Below are positions 40,677-49,805 of a DNA stretch of 59,437 nt, in pieces. Position numbers and translations under genes: made by a program. Below the pieces are notes generated by a model, which worked only from the letters and a program-made list of their open reading frames with translations, ran no database searches and had not been told where the DNA came from. The stretch's first letter is position 1. Each line of letters starts with the position of its first letter. The DNA is from Sphingorhabdus sp. EL138 (GTDB lineage Bacteria > Pseudomonadota > Alphaproteobacteria > Sphingomonadales > Sphingomonadaceae), in contig NZ_CAMDCK010000017.1 of NCBI RefSeq assembly GCF_945890115.1, positions 1 to 59,437 of the forward strand, written 5' to 3'.

Positions 40677-43639
40677 ACCGGGTCCTCTGAAATTGCCTGA
40701 CGCCCATTCCATTCTTGCAAGCGCATCAATTGGTCATAATCGCCATAAAAAGCGAATTCAGGGTGCAGCTTTGCGGTAAAGGGCGCGTCACCCAATATCC
40801 ATTTGCTGATCGCGACCTCTGCTTGTTCAACGGCAAAGGCAACGAAGTCCGCGCGCTCCGGCTTGTTATCCGCCGCGCTTTTACTTGTAGGCACAGCAAT
40901 ATGGCCGAAAACATCCTTTTTCTTGGCAAGGCTCCAATATTCGAAGTTACTCGCCGTGCCTGACACGCCCTTAATAGCCAACTCTTCCGCCATATAACCG
41001 ATAAGGCCCAGTTGTAGCGCGAAGCCCGCGTTAATCTGCTTGGTCGATGGCGGCGCGCCAGTTTTATAATCTATGATGACCAAGTCACCATCTGCGGTTC
41101 GGTCAATACGGTCGACCCGCCCCCTGACGGCAATGCCTTTGATATGAACGGTGCCGGGTTGCTCGGCAACCGCCACGACGCGGCCTTTTTCCGTCATCAG
41201 GCGTTTGGTTTCATCGGCCACCCAACGTAAACCGGCGGCAATGCGCGGCTGCCATAATGTGCGCAGTAAGGGATCGCTCGCCTCCTGCGCCAGCAACGCA
41301 TCGGCTCGCGCGACGAGCTTATCGACCGCGCAATCGTCGTGCGTAAACCATTTTTCCAATATGTCGTGCACCAGGCTCCCGCGCCAAGCGTAGCTGGGTT
41401 CGGCATCGACCTTTTCCAGCACGGGAAGTCCCAAGATACGCTTGGCGTAGAAGGAATAAGGGTCAGATTTCAACTGATCGAAATCGGTGACGGACAAGGA
41501 GACCAAACGCTGCTCCGCATTCGGCATTGGCAATGGCCGCGAAGCGAAAGGCTCCTTTTCAGCAGGACGATCCAGCGCGTCGGCCCATGCCAACAGCTGA
41601 TCGTCCACCGCCAGCGCCTCCCCCATCAACGCTTTGATCCGCAACAGAAAGCGCGAGGCGACCGTCGGCCCGCCACGATCCCGCCGCGCGCGCGTCAGCA
41701 ACACCTCTTGCGCGCCCAACGCCGTCGCCAAGTCATGCGCCGAAAGGCCAATATTCCGATCCAATGTCGGTAATTTCAAATGGCGCCTTATGGCAGGGGC
41801 CAGCCAAGGATCGGGCTGCGCAATTTGCGGCCATGTGCCTTCGTTCAAGCCTGCACAAATCAACAGGTCCGCCTGTTGCAGGCGCGCTTCTAACAAACCG
41901 TAAATCGCAACGCGGGGGTGCCCACCATAAGGGGGGCGAACAACCGCGCCGGAGAAAATTTCCTTGAACGTTGCAACTAAGCCCGTTGCATCGACACGGC
42001 CAAGGGTGGACAGATTGCTCGCGGTTACATCTTCCCAATTTCGTCCCAGTTCGCGACCGCTTGCGCCACGCCAAATGCCACCATCGGTAAGCGCCGTCGC
42101 AACATCGCGCAGTGTGGCAAGAACATCGTCAAACGGCTGACCATCCGCGTTCTCTAGCGGTGACAACAGCGTATTAACGCCAGACCACCATGCGATAAGC
42201 GCTTCATTTGGTTTGCGCGCCGTCTGTAGCCGCCGCGTGATCGCCGCAAGCCCAATGCCGCTGGCAGTGCCGCGCAATGCAAGATCAAGCTGCCGTACAT
42301 GGTCCAGCCAGTCGAGCCTTTGTGGACCAGCAAACACTAAAGGGTGCTTGGCAATCGCCAATATGCTCGACGCGGAAAAGCGGCTCCAAATGGCGTCCAC
42401 CAGCGCCAATGCAAGCGTGCCCGGCGGTGTTTGCAGCAACGGTATGCCTGCGCTGTCGTCAACATCGATCCCCCAGCGGCGTAGCTGCCCAGCCACCCGC
42501 ACGGCCAATTCGCGATCGGGCGTAATGAGGGCAACGCGCTTTGCGGCAACTTCCAGCGCGCCCCTGATGCGCACAGCGATTGCCTTCGCCTCTTGCGCGC
42601 TGTCTTCTGCCTCAAGCCATTTAGCCTGCGGAAGACTTTTGCGCTGCGGTGACAACTGCTGCCAATCGATGCTATGTTCCGGCAGGCAGAAAATATCGGA
42701 AATCGCCGCAGCTTCTGGCTCTGCTCTGGCGGTCGGGAGGACGTCAATCTCGCTGCGGTCGACGCCCATGAGTTCTAACAAATGCTTCAAATGAAACTGC
42801 GGATGGACCTCGACATTATGGCGGCGCCAAAGGCCTGCGCCATCGTCGGTGGAGGGTGATAGATCATCCCAACGCGCGTCAGACAGGTTAAGGTCAACCC
42901 CCGGTAAGATGACCTGCCCGTTCGGCATAAGTGCCACACGGCGCAGCAAGCGGGCCACAGCCTTTGCAGAGGTCGTTATTCCCACCGCTATGATGGGATC
43001 TGTACCCACATTTTGTGCCAAACGCTGCTCAAGCGCCGCCAACAAATGGTTCCGGCGCTCGGCTGGCCCCATTAATGTGCGCGCAATTAATGCCGCCCGA
43101 TATGCGGGCAAGATCTGCAAAAGCGCGCCATATGCGCTTTGCCAATGTCCGGCCAAATCCGCTTCGATTTTGATGTCGACGAAATGGCTAAAATCAACCA
43201 GATCAACCTCAAGCGCGTCGATCAATTCTGCCAATTTGCGTGCAAGTCGCAACGCTTCCGCAGGCGAAACTGGGGTGTCACCGCGCTGCTGGTCTTTGAC
43301 GAGCTTAGCCAACAGCATCAGCCGCTCAAACGGAGCAATCGCCGGCCATATTGCGCTGTCCGCGTCAATAGGATCAAGCATCGGTCCCAAAGCTTCGTCC
43401 AATTGCATGTCGCCAACGGCAACCATATGCGGCAAAAGCATACCGGGTGCCGCCTGCCGGACAAACGCCTCCGTCATTGCTTTGATTGCGCGGTTATTCG
43501 GCAGGAGGAGTAAGTTGTTGCTGATCGCAAGCGGATCTGCGCCCGCCGACTGCAATATCCATTGCGCGGTTACATCGCATAGGTCATTGCCCAGCGGCAC
43601 ATTGAAGATATGGGCACGCGGGGCGGAGCCTTTATCCAC
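40673..43639 (-). CDS. addB: Double-strand break repair protein AddB
   Basis: Second subunit of the AddAB helicase-nuclease. The protein has an inactivated helicase-like N-terminal half (LLLLPNNRAIKAMTEAFVRQ, where a Walker A would be; it has no canonical GKT) and a C-terminal PD-(D/E)XK nuclease with DLVIIDYKTGAPPSTKQINA. I place the start at GTG 43639 (VDKGSAPRAHIFNVPLGND), one base after the murU stop, giving 988 residues; the frame remains open upstream inside murU but that part is not AddB-like. It lies in the series tsaE-amgK-murU-addB-addA-trxA, a conserved sphingomonad order as far as I recall. Confidence 0.94.
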   Translation of the reverse strand: MDKGSAPRAHIFNVPLGNDLCDVTAQWILQSAGADPLAISNNLLLLPNNRAIKAMTEAFVRQAAPGMLLPHMVAVGDMQLDEALGPMLDPIDADSAIWPAIAPFERLMLLAKLVKDQQRGDTPVSPAEALRLARKLAELIDALEVDLVDFSHFVDIKIEADLAGHWQSAYGALLQILPAYRAALIARTLMGPAERRNHLLAALEQRLAQNVGTDPIIAVGITTSAKAVARLLRRVALMPNGQVILPGVDLNLSDARWDDLSPSTDDGAGLWRRHNVEVHPQFHLKHLLELMGVDRSEIDVLPTARAEPEAAAISDIFCLPEHSIDWQQLSPQRKSLPQAKWLEAEDSAQEAKAIAVRIRGALEVAAKRVALITPDRELAVRVAGQLRRWGIDVDDSAGIPLLQTPPGTLALALVDAIWSRFSASSILAIAKHPLVFAGPQRLDWLDHVRQLDLALRGTASGIGLAAITRRLQTARKPNEALIAWWSGVNTLLSPLENADGQPFDDVLATLRDVATALTDGGIWRGASGRELGRNWEDVTASNLSTLGRVDATGLVATFKEIFSGAVVRPPYGGHPRVAIYGLLEARLQQADLLICAGLNEGTWPQIAQPDPWLAPAIRRHLKLPTLDRNIGLSAHDLATALGAQEVLLTRARRDRGGPTVASRFLLRIKALMGEALAVDDQLLAWADALDRPAEKEPFASRPLPMPNAEQRLVSLSVTDFDQLKSDPYSFYAKRILGLPVLEKVDAEPSYAWRGSLVHDILEKWFTHDDCAVDKLVARADALLAQEASDPLLRTLWQPRIAAGLRWVADETKRLMTEKGRVVAVAEQPGTVHIKGIAVRGRVDRIDRTADGDLVIIDYKTGAPPSTKQINAGFALQLGLIGYMAEELAIKGVSGTASNFEYWSLAKKKDVFGHIAVPTSKSAADNKPERADFVAFAVEQAEVAISKWILGDAPFTAKLHPEFAFYGDYDQLMRLQEWNGRQAISEDPV

Positions 43640-43640
43640 C

Positions 43641-44360
43641 TTATTGTTCCGCCAACTTCGCTTCAGTTGCCGCAATTGCGGCTGGATAGCCGACGTCGAA
43701 CCACAGGCCCTCATGCACGATACCCATGCAACGCCCTTGGGCTATAGCGCGGTCCCAGAATATGTTGGTTGAAAACACGTCCGAAGGTGGATCGACAATG
43801 AGGCGCTTTGACAGCATCTGAATACCGGTCCACACATAAGACGCTGGCGCGTCCCCTTCGCGGCGCGACAGGCGTCTGTCTGCATCCATGTTAAAGTCAC
43901 CAATGCCTTGGCTGTTATACGCGGCCTCTAACGGAATGAGGAGCATGAGAACGTCCATGCGGGCATCATCCCAATGCGCCATAAGCTGCGAGATCGCATT
44001 CTCGCCCGCATTGGTCCACCAATTATCGGCGTTGACGCAAATGAAGGGGTCATCCGAAATGAGTGGCAAGGCGTGCACCAAACCGCCGCCTGTGTCGCGC
44101 AACAGATCACGTTCGTCGGAGATACGCACATCCAAGTCAGCCGCTGAAGCTGCCAAATGTTGCTCTACTTGCTCTGCGCGATAATGAACATTGACGACGA
44201 CCTTGCCGATGCCAGCATCGCGCAAATGGCCAAGCACATGGTCGAGTAAGGCAATGCCGCTTACTTCGATCAGGGGCTTTGGTCGGTCAGCGGTCAGGGG
44301 CATCATGCGCGTCCCCTTCCCCGCCGCCATGATCATCGCTGTGTCCACATGCTTAACCAT
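43641..44360 (-). CDS. murU: N-acetylmuramate-alpha-1-phosphate uridylyltransferase (MurU-like)
   Basis: A 239-residue sugar-nucleotide transferase with the signature MIMAAGKGTRMMPLTADRPK (about residues 9-28) followed by PLIEVSGIALLDHVLGHL, the metal-binding Asp in CVNADNWWTN, and a short C-terminus ending WFDVGYPAAIAATEAKL. Length and motifs fit MurU, which makes UDP-MurNAc from MurNAc-1-phosphate in the recycling route that bypasses fosfomycin-sensitive MurA. It overlaps the kinase gene amgK by 8 nt, the same pairing as in Pseudomonas. A glucose- or mannose-1-phosphate specificity cannot be excluded from sequence alone. Confidence 0.9.
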   Translation of the reverse strand: MVKHVDTAMIMAAGKGTRMMPLTADRPKPLIEVSGIALLDHVLGHLRDAGIGKVVVNVHYRAEQVEQHLAASAADLDVRISDERDLLRDTGGGLVHALPLISDDPFICVNADNWWTNAGENAISQLMAHWDDARMDVLMLLIPLEAAYNSQGIGDFNMDADRRLSRREGDAPASYVWTGIQMLSKRLIVDPPSDVFSTNIFWDRAIAQGRCMGIVHEGLWFDVGYPAAIAATEAKLAEQ

Positions 44361-45351
44361 CGACGTTTAAATCCGACAGCATTTTATGGCGTATATTCGA
44401 AGGAATATGCGTGTCGAACCAAATTTTGATCGGCGCAAGGTCCGGATGGGCCAAATCGCGTTCCAGCAGCTCCCACATGCGGGGCAGGAACGACAAATAA
44501 CGTTCCTTGCCATCGCGCTTCCATAGCCGAGTAAATATACCGATAATCTTGGTATTCCGCTGCGCGCCTAACAAGGCATAATGTGCGTCAAAATCAGCTC
44601 CGGGTTTTGCCGCATCATGATAATAGGCCAGCATCTCCGCCTCAAGCGCGGGCGAAACGTCCCGGCGTGCGTCTTGCAGCAAGGACACCAGATCATAGGC
44701 CGGATGGCCGACCAAAGCGTCCTGAAAATCAATAATCCCTTGCTGTCCATCGTCCAGCAGCATGATGTTTTCGGCGTGATAATCCCGTAACACCGTGACT
44801 TTCTGATAATCCGCAAGCGGGGCCAGCGCTTCGGTCCAGATGCGATCAAATTCGCGCGCATCATATGATAACCCCATGGCCGGCATAAACCATTCGGACA
44901 ACAACTGCACTTCGCGCAGGTAAGTCGCCATGTCATAGCCTTGCGATTGCACAGGAGGTGTCTGCGCCAACATGATGATAGCATCAATGGCCGCGCGATA
45001 GACGGCGTTCTCGTCTTCAGGATGTGCGTCCAAATGCTCCCGCATCCGCCGGTCGCCAAAATCCTCCATCAGCAACAGGCCGCGGGTCAGGTCAGTGGCA
45101 AAAATTTCGGGCGCGCGAAATTGATGTCCGTTCAAATATTGTGCAACATGAATAAATGGGCGCGGATCCTCATGCGGCGGCGGCGCATCCATCAAAATCG
45201 CCTTGCCGCGCGCGGCGGACTCTACGCGGAAATAGCGGCGAAAAGACGCGTCGCCCGCAACAGGCGACACTTGCGCGCCTTCCCAGCCATGCAACCTGAG
45301 AAATGCGTCCAAGCCAGCGGGCGGCGCCATATTAATTGCTTGTGTCATCAT
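44353..45351 (-). CDS. amgK: Anomeric MurNAc/GlcNAc kinase (AmgK-like phosphotransferase)
   Basis: A 332-residue aminoglycoside-phosphotransferase-fold kinase. VAGDASFRRYFRVESAARGK carries the nucleotide-binding N-lobe, RGLLLMEDFGDRRMREHL the hinge, the catalytic loop is VTVLRDYHAENIMLLDDGQQ, and the metal-binding IIDFQDALVGHPAYDLVSLL follows. AmgK phosphorylates MurNAc or GlcNAc at C1, giving the substrate of MurU, which is encoded immediately downstream with an 8-nt overlap. It overlaps tsaE by 20 nt. Together these indicate a cell-wall sugar recycling operon. Confidence 0.9.
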   Translation of the reverse strand: MMTQAINMAPPAGLDAFLRLHGWEGAQVSPVAGDASFRRYFRVESAARGKAILMDAPPPHEDPRPFIHVAQYLNGHQFRAPEIFATDLTRGLLLMEDFGDRRMREHLDAHPEDENAVYRAAIDAIIMLAQTPPVQSQGYDMATYLREVQLLSEWFMPAMGLSYDAREFDRIWTEALAPLADYQKVTVLRDYHAENIMLLDDGQQGIIDFQDALVGHPAYDLVSLLQDARRDVSPALEAEMLAYYHDAAKPGADFDAHYALLGAQRNTKIIGIFTRLWKRDGKERYLSFLPRMWELLERDLAHPDLAPIKIWFDTHIPSNIRHKMLSDLNVDG

Positions 45352-45763
45352 TATCCATTTTCACAGTCAGTATTCGGCTTCCGTCCGATTGTGGTGCTAT
45401 GTCGATCCTATGGCTTGCTACCACATAAGCGGAACCAAAGCGTTCGGCCCACTCAACCAATGTGATGCGTTCACTGCGTTCGTCCGCTAGCCCCAATTCG
45501 TCCAGTTCGTCAGCATTATCAAGCCGATACAAATCGACATGGGCAACGGCAACCAAAACATCTGGCGGTTCATAGCTGTGGACAATGGCGTAAGATGGGC
45601 TGGCGACTTCGCCTTCAAAACCAAGGCCCGATAATATCCCCGCGCACAATACGGTTTTGCCTGCACCAAGCGGGCCATTAATCGCGACCCAATCAGAAGG
45701 CTTTAGGTCTTGAGCGAGCGCATGACCAAAGGCGCGCATATCCGCATCTGTTGCAATAATCAT
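45332..45763 (-). CDS. tsaE: tRNA threonylcarbamoyladenosine biosynthesis ATPase TsaE
   Basis: A 143-residue P-loop protein that works with TsaB and TsaD in t6A modification of ANN-decoding tRNAs. Walker A is AINGPLGAGKTVLCAGIL (about residues 30-47). A switch-like ASPSYAIVHSYEP and the Walker B region VAHVDLYRLDNADELDELGL follow, then ITLVEWAERFGSAY. Its start ATG overlaps the stop of the decayed histidine-kinase fragment (ATGA), the vestige of an earlier translational coupling. It overlaps amgK by 20 nt. Confidence 0.95.
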   Translation of the reverse strand: MIIATDADMRAFGHALAQDLKPSDWVAINGPLGAGKTVLCAGILSGLGFEGEVASPSYAIVHSYEPPDVLVAVAHVDLYRLDNADELDELGLADERSERITLVEWAERFGSAYVVASHRIDIAPQSDGSRILTVKMDNDDTSN

Positions 45764-45999
45764 TTCTTCGGTAGCGCCATTGTGATTGTGGTTCCCTTTC
45801 CTTTTGCAGAATGAAAATGAAAAGCGCCACCATGCAATTCAATTATTTACCGTGCCAGCGGCAAGCGCGTCATTTCGCCGAAAATCTGCCCTTAATCACT
45901 CTTTGCCCTTTAGGACAACTCTAGCATATTGAACAGCATGTTGCCCTCGGGCAGCGGCATAATCGCGACTTGGAACATGCCGTCATCGGCAAAGTCGAC
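45760..45999 (-). pseudogene. Remnant of a PAS-domain sensor histidine kinase
   Basis: Read on the minus strand in one continuous frame, this stretch encodes VDFADDGMFQVAIMPLPEGN then MLFNMLELS (a PAS-domain end typical of sphingomonad sensor kinases), TAA (45910-45912), RAKSD, TGA-less TAA, GQIFGEMTRLPLAR, TAA (45847-45849), then IIELHGGAFHFHSAKGKGTT and ITMALPKK, the very C-terminus of a HATPase_c domain with its G2-type SAKGKGTT. Everything between PAS and the HATPase tail (dimerisation His box, N and G1 boxes) is missing, and a TAG bounds the upstream end. Its TGA overlaps the tsaE ATG. The frame is preserved despite three stops, so the kinase was lost by internal deletion plus point mutations. 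Confidence 0.8.
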
Positions 46000-46023
46000 C
46001 TACTCTGGCGCTGCGCACGCAAC

Positions 46024-46057
46024 GAAAAAAGCCCGCTACGTTTCCGCAGCAGGCTTT
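46024..46057 (-). terminator. Intrinsic terminator after ahcY
   Basis: On the minus strand, AAAGCCTGCT, a 10-nt loop and AGCGGGCTTTTTT form a stem with one mismatch followed by a six-T run, starting about 26 nt after the ahcY stop. It isolates ahcY from the kinase remnant and tsaE. The 320-nt stretch between ahcY and tsaE holds only this terminator and the kinase remnant. Confidence 0.88.
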
Positions 46058-46082
46058 CTGTTCATCACAAAATGAAATGCGA

Positions 46083-47477
46083 TTAATAACGATAATGGTC
46101 GGGTTTGAATGGCCCCTCGGTCGAGACGCCGATATATCCGGCTTGCTTGTCCGTCAGCTTGGTCAACTTCACGCCGAGCTTTTCGAGATGCAGCGTCGCG
46201 ACTTTCTCGTCGAGATGCTTGGGCAGAACATAGACTTGGTTATTATAATTGTCGCCATTTGTCCAAAGCTCGATTTGCGCGAGCACTTGATTGGTGAAGC
46301 TTGCCGACATCACAAAACTTGGGTGTCCGGTTGCGCAACCCAAGTTCACCAAGCGGCCCTTTGCAAGGACGATGATCTGCTTTCCGTCTGGGAACTGAAC
46401 GAGATCGGTTCCTGGCTTCACTTCAGTCCAGCTATAGTTTGACAAAGCGGCGATTTGAATTTCACTGTCAAAGTGACCGATGTTGCACACGATGCTCATG
46501 GGCTTCATGTTCATCATATGCTCAGCCGTGATAACGTCGGCATTGCCAGTTGCTGTGCAGAAGATATCCGCGCGTTGCACGGCCTCTTCCATTGTCACAA
46601 CTTCAAAACCTTCCATAGCGGCCTGCAATGCGCAGATCGGATCTACTTCCGTGACCATGACACGCGCGCCGCCATTGCGGAGCGACTGCGCCGAGCCCTT
46701 GCCAACGTCCCCAAAGCCAGCAACGCATGCGACCTTACCGGCGAGCATGACGTCGGTGGCGCGACGAATGGCGTCGACCAGCGATTCCTTGCAGCCGTAC
46801 AAATTGTCGAACTTCGACTTGGTAACGCTATCATTGACGTTGATTGCGGGGAATGGCAGCTCGCCCTTCTTCGCAATTTCGTACAAGCGGTGAACGCCCG
46901 TGGTCGTTTCCTCCGAAACGCCCTTCAAATTCTTGACCGTTTGCGTGAGGTAACCCGGCTTTTTGGCGACAAATGCCTTCAACGCGCGCTGGAATTCGAC
47001 TTCTTCTTCATTCTCTGGTTCACCAAAGCTTTCGCCACGCTCAAGCTTTGCGCCCCACAAAGCGAACATGGTTGCGTCGCCGCCATCGTCGAGGATGATG
47101 TTCGCAGTGGTATCGTCACCCCAATCAAAGATGCGGCCGACATAATCCCAATAATCTGCAAGACTTTCGCCCTTGACAGCAAACACAGGAATATTCTGCG
47201 CCGCAATGGCGGCGGCGGCATGGTCTTGTGTTGAGAAAATGTTGCAGGTTGCCCAACGCACATCCGCGCCAAGCGCCGTCAGCGTTTCGATAAGCACTGC
47301 GGTTTGTATCGTCATGTGCAGTGAACCAACAATGCGCGCACCCTTCAACGGCTGTGACGCCCCAAATTCGTCGCGCAACGCCATCAGGCCGGGCATTTCG
47401 GTTTCAGCAATGTTAATTTCTTTACGGCCAAAATCGGCCTCGCCTATATCGGCAATGACATAATCGTTAAAAGCCAC
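46083..47477 (-). CDS. ahcY: Adenosylhomocysteinase (S-adenosylhomocysteine hydrolase)
   Basis: Splits S-adenosylhomocysteine into adenosine and homocysteine, relieving product inhibition of methyltransferases. The 464-residue protein has [20 protein letters not shown], the NAD-binding [20 protein letters not shown] (GxGxxG), [20 protein letters not shown] with the conserved substrate residues, and the C-terminal [10 protein letters not shown] that reaches the NAD of the neighbouring subunit. The start is GTG at 47477 with GGAG about 9 nt upstream. A perfect palindrome 64-83 nt upstream of the start is a likely operator. The gene is followed by its own terminator. Confidence 0.98.
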   Translation of the reverse strand: MAFNDYVIADIGEADFGRKEINIAETEMPGLMALRDEFGASQPLKGARIVGSLHMTIQTAVLIETLTALGADVRWATCNIFSTQDHAAAAIAAQNIPVFAVKGESLADYWDYVGRIFDWGDDTTANIILDDGGDATMFALWGAKLERGESFGEPENEEEVEFQRALKAFVAKKPGYLTQTVKNLKGVSEETTTGVHRLYEIAKKGELPFPAINVNDSVTKSKFDNLYGCKESLVDAIRRATDVMLAGKVACVAGFGDVGKGSAQSLRNGGARVMVTEVDPICALQAAMEGFEVVTMEEAVQRADIFCTATGNADVITAEHMMNMKPMSIVCNIGHFDSEIQIAALSNYSWTEVKPGTDLVQFPDGKQIIVLAKGRLVNLGCATGHPSFVMSASFTNQVLAQIELWTNGDNYNNQVYVLPKHLDEKVATLHLEKLGVKLTKLTDKQAGYIGVSTEGPFKPDHYRY

Positions 47478-47540
47478 AGGCTTATTCTCCGGGAGGTTCT
47501 AGATAATTCCGCCCATAGCTGTGGTTTTTTTAGAAATCAA

Positions 47541-47560
47541 ATATAAAGATTGCTTTATAT
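47541..47560. promoter_or_regulatory. Palindromic operator-like site upstream of ahcY (SahR-like)
   Basis: ATATAAAG-ATTG-CTTTATAT is a perfect 8-bp inverted repeat with a 4-nt centre, in the region between ahcY and the divergent peroxiredoxin gene. The arms match my recollection of the sites of SahR, an ArsR-family, S-adenosylhomocysteine-responsive repressor of methionine-cycle genes. It could therefore repress ahcY when SAH is low. A TATAAA within the palindrome could serve as the -10 of the ahcY promoter. The rest of the 228-nt region shows no riboswitch-like structure that I can identify. Confidence 0.6.
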
Positions 47561-47705
47561 GCTTTTCTAATAAGGTGCGCTGTCAGAAACGTAACGCTTT
47601 CACATCCCATTAACCGCAAAAAATGGGCCGTTAAACATAGGCTACTTGACTTGGTAAAGCGCGTCCCGGATGAAGTAGCATCCCTCTTGCTAAAGGAAAT
47701 TTCTC

Positions 47706-48185
47706 ATGAGCATCTCTGTTGGCGACAAAATCCCTGACGTCAAACTGGTCAAGGCAACAGCCGAAGGCCCTCAACCCGTTCAGTCCGCCGAATATTTCGC
47801 TGGGCGGCGCGTTGCATTATTCTCCGTACCCGGCGCATTCACACCGACATGCTCGGCACGCCACCTTCCTGGCTATGTCGAAAAGTCTGCGGAACTCTCT
47901 GCCAAGGGCATCGACGAAATCGCCTGCACCGCTGTCAATGATGCGTTTGTTTTGGGCGCTTGGAACAAGTCGAGTGGTTCGGACGCAATCACAATGCTCG
48001 CCGACGGAAATGGCGATTTTGCTGCTGCGCTCGGCCTTGAAATGGACGGCAGCGCATATGGCATGGGCAAGCGCGGGCAGCGCTTCTCGCTCGTCGTCAA
48101 CAACGGTGTGGTTGAGCATGTGAATGTCGAGGCACCGGGCGATTTCAATGTAAGTTCAGCAGAATATATGCTCGGCCAGATCTAG
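47706..48185 (+). CDS. Peroxiredoxin (Prx5/AhpE-type redoxin)
   Basis: A 159-residue thiol peroxidase. The peroxidatic cysteine lies in VPGAFTPTCSARHLPGYVEK (Cys about 48), the motif of the Prx5 subfamily; later residues include GLEMDGSAYGMGKRGQRFSL with the conserved Arg. A resolving cysteine is not in the usual atypical 2-Cys position, apart from one in IACTAVNDAFVLGAWN, so the mechanism may be 1-Cys, using glutathione or thioredoxin. AAAGGA lies 8 nt before the ATG. It is divergent from ahcY and has its own terminator. Confidence 0.93.
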   Translation: MSISVGDKIPDVKLVKATAEGPQPVQSAEYFAGRRVALFSVPGAFTPTCSARHLPGYVEKSAELSAKGIDEIACTAVNDAFVLGAWNKSSGSDAITMLADGNGDFAAALGLEMDGSAYGMGKRGQRFSLVVNNGVVEHVNVEAPGDFNVSSAEYMLGQI

Positions 48186-48230
48186 GTCCTGACCCTAATT
48201 CTCGGTTAGATTTACCCAAGCGACATTTGA

Positions 48231-48256
48231 AAGGGAGAGGCAACTCTCCCTTTTTT
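48231..48256 (+). terminator. Intrinsic terminator after the peroxiredoxin gene
   Basis: AAGGGAGAG-GCAA-CTCTCCCTT followed by further Ts forms a perfect 9-bp stem with a tetraloop and a six-T run about 45 nt after the stop codon. Confidence 0.93.
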
Positions 48257-48291
48257 GTTGCCAAAATCGTAAAATTCGGTGAAGCGAGCAT

Positions 48292-49737
48292 ATGCCCAGT
48301 GAACATGCTCAAAACATAATTAATCAACTCGTTACTGAATATGAATCTTCGGTAAAAAGGCTTCAATCCGCGCTTGCGACTTATTTGAAGGACAGGGTTC
48401 CCCCAAGCGCGGATCAGCGCGCCAGCAATGACTTTTGCTATCCCGAACTCATCATCACTTATGCCGGCAAAACGCGCGAGACCAAATCGAACCTCGCATT
48501 TGGCAAGCTGGAGAAGATCGGCACGTTCCGGACGACCTTTACCAAGCCCGATCTTTTTGCCGATTATATTGGCGTGCAGCTCGACCTTTTGAATGAGCAA
48601 TATGAACTTGAGATTTCAGTTGGCCGCAGTCGCCAAGAGATACCCTTCCCTTATGTTCTCGATGGTTCGGCCGATCTGGATCTTGGGACCGTTAGTCCGA
48701 ACGAACTTGCGCGTCATTTCCCTACCACGGAGCTAGCCGATATTGGCGACGAAATCGCTGACGGCCTTTTGCGCGTGAAGGGCAACAGTAGTTCGCCACT
48801 CGCTTTGTTTGATGGTCTGCGCACCGATTTCTCATTGGCCCGTTTGCGCCATTATACGGGTGCGCCTGCTGAGCATGTGCAGCATTATATCCTGTTTACC
48901 AACTACCACCGTTATGTTGATGAATTTGTCAGTTGGGCATGTAAGCAGGTCGGTAATGGCCGCTATACCGCTTTGTCTGGTGCGGGTGGCCTATATGTGG
49001 ATCAGCCAACGGATAATGCAACGCAGCTTGTCGCCGACAGCACATGGCGTCGGCACCAAATGCCGGCCTATCATCTGATCGCGCCGGACCGTTCGGGTAT
49101 AACCTTGGTCAATATTGGCGTTGGGCCATCCAATGCCAAAACGATTTGCGACCATTTGGCGGTGCTTCGGCCCGAAGCTTGGTTGATGATTGGTCATTGC
49201 GGCGGCCTGCGTGAAACTCAGCGGATTGGCGATTATGTCCTCGCCCATGCTTATTTGCGCGATGACCATATCTTGGACGAAGTTCTGCCACCTGAAATCC
49301 CCATCCCGCCCATTGCCGAAGTGCAGCAAGCCTTGGCGAGCGCAGCGGAGGACGTATCAGGCGCCAGCGGCGCGGATCTGAAACGGCGGATGCGCACGGG
49401 CACCGTTGTCACCACCGACGACCGCAATTGGGAATTGCGTTATTCCGCCTCGGCGCTTCGTTTCTCGCAAAGCCGCGCGATTGCCATCGATATGGAGTCC
49501 GCAACGATTGCGGCGCAGGGCTATCGTTTCCGCGTACCGTATGGCACATTATTATGTGTTTCCGACAAACCGCTGCACGGCGAAATTAAGTTACCCGGTC
49601 AAGCAAACCGTTTTTACGAAGAGGCGATTGCCGCACATTTACAGATCGGCATTCAAACATGTGAGTTGCTTCGTGAGGCTGGAAATAGCTTACACAGCCG
49701 CAAGTTACGCGCATTCAACGAACCACCATTCCGATAA
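48292..49737 (+). CDS. amn: AMP nucleosidase
   Basis: Cleaves AMP to adenine and ribose 5-phosphate, controlling the adenylate pool. The 481-residue protein has the family's N-terminal regulatory domain (about 1-170, SNDFCYPELIITYAGKTRET) and a C-terminal phosphorylase-like domain with ITLVNIGVGPSNAKTICDHL, PEAWLMIGHCGGLRETQRIG, GDYVLAHAYLRDDHILDEVL and the nucleoside-binding IAIDMESATIAAQGYRFRVP followed by TLLCVSDKPLHGEIKLPG. It follows a terminator, so it has its own promoter. No purine-salvage gene is adjacent. Confidence 0.95.
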   Translation: MPSEHAQNIINQLVTEYESSVKRLQSALATYLKDRVPPSADQRASNDFCYPELIITYAGKTRETKSNLAFGKLEKIGTFRTTFTKPDLFADYIGVQLDLLNEQYELEISVGRSRQEIPFPYVLDGSADLDLGTVSPNELARHFPTTELADIGDEIADGLLRVKGNSSSPLALFDGLRTDFSLARLRHYTGAPAEHVQHYILFTNYHRYVDEFVSWACKQVGNGRYTALSGAGGLYVDQPTDNATQLVADSTWRRHQMPAYHLIAPDRSGITLVNIGVGPSNAKTICDHLAVLRPEAWLMIGHCGGLRETQRIGDYVLAHAYLRDDHILDEVLPPEIPIPPIAEVQQALASAAEDVSGASGADLKRRMRTGTVVTTDDRNWELRYSASALRFSQSRAIAIDMESATIAAQGYRFRVPYGTLLCVSDKPLHGEIKLPGQANRFYEEAIAAHLQIGIQTCELLREAGNSLHSRKLRAFNEPPFR

Positions 49738-49805
49738 GCACGCAGGAACGAACGCGGCTCCAAACGATTATCATCATTGTATTACAACCCAAGGAGGAAC
49801 GGCTT

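Noticed and set aside
46455-47234. 259-codon open frame antisense to ahcY
   Set aside because: Contained in ahcY, with a translation typical of an antisense frame.
47478-47705. SAH or SAM riboswitch upstream of ahcY
   Set aside because: I could not find the conserved helices or sequence blocks of these riboswitches; the palindrome is better explained as a protein-binding site.
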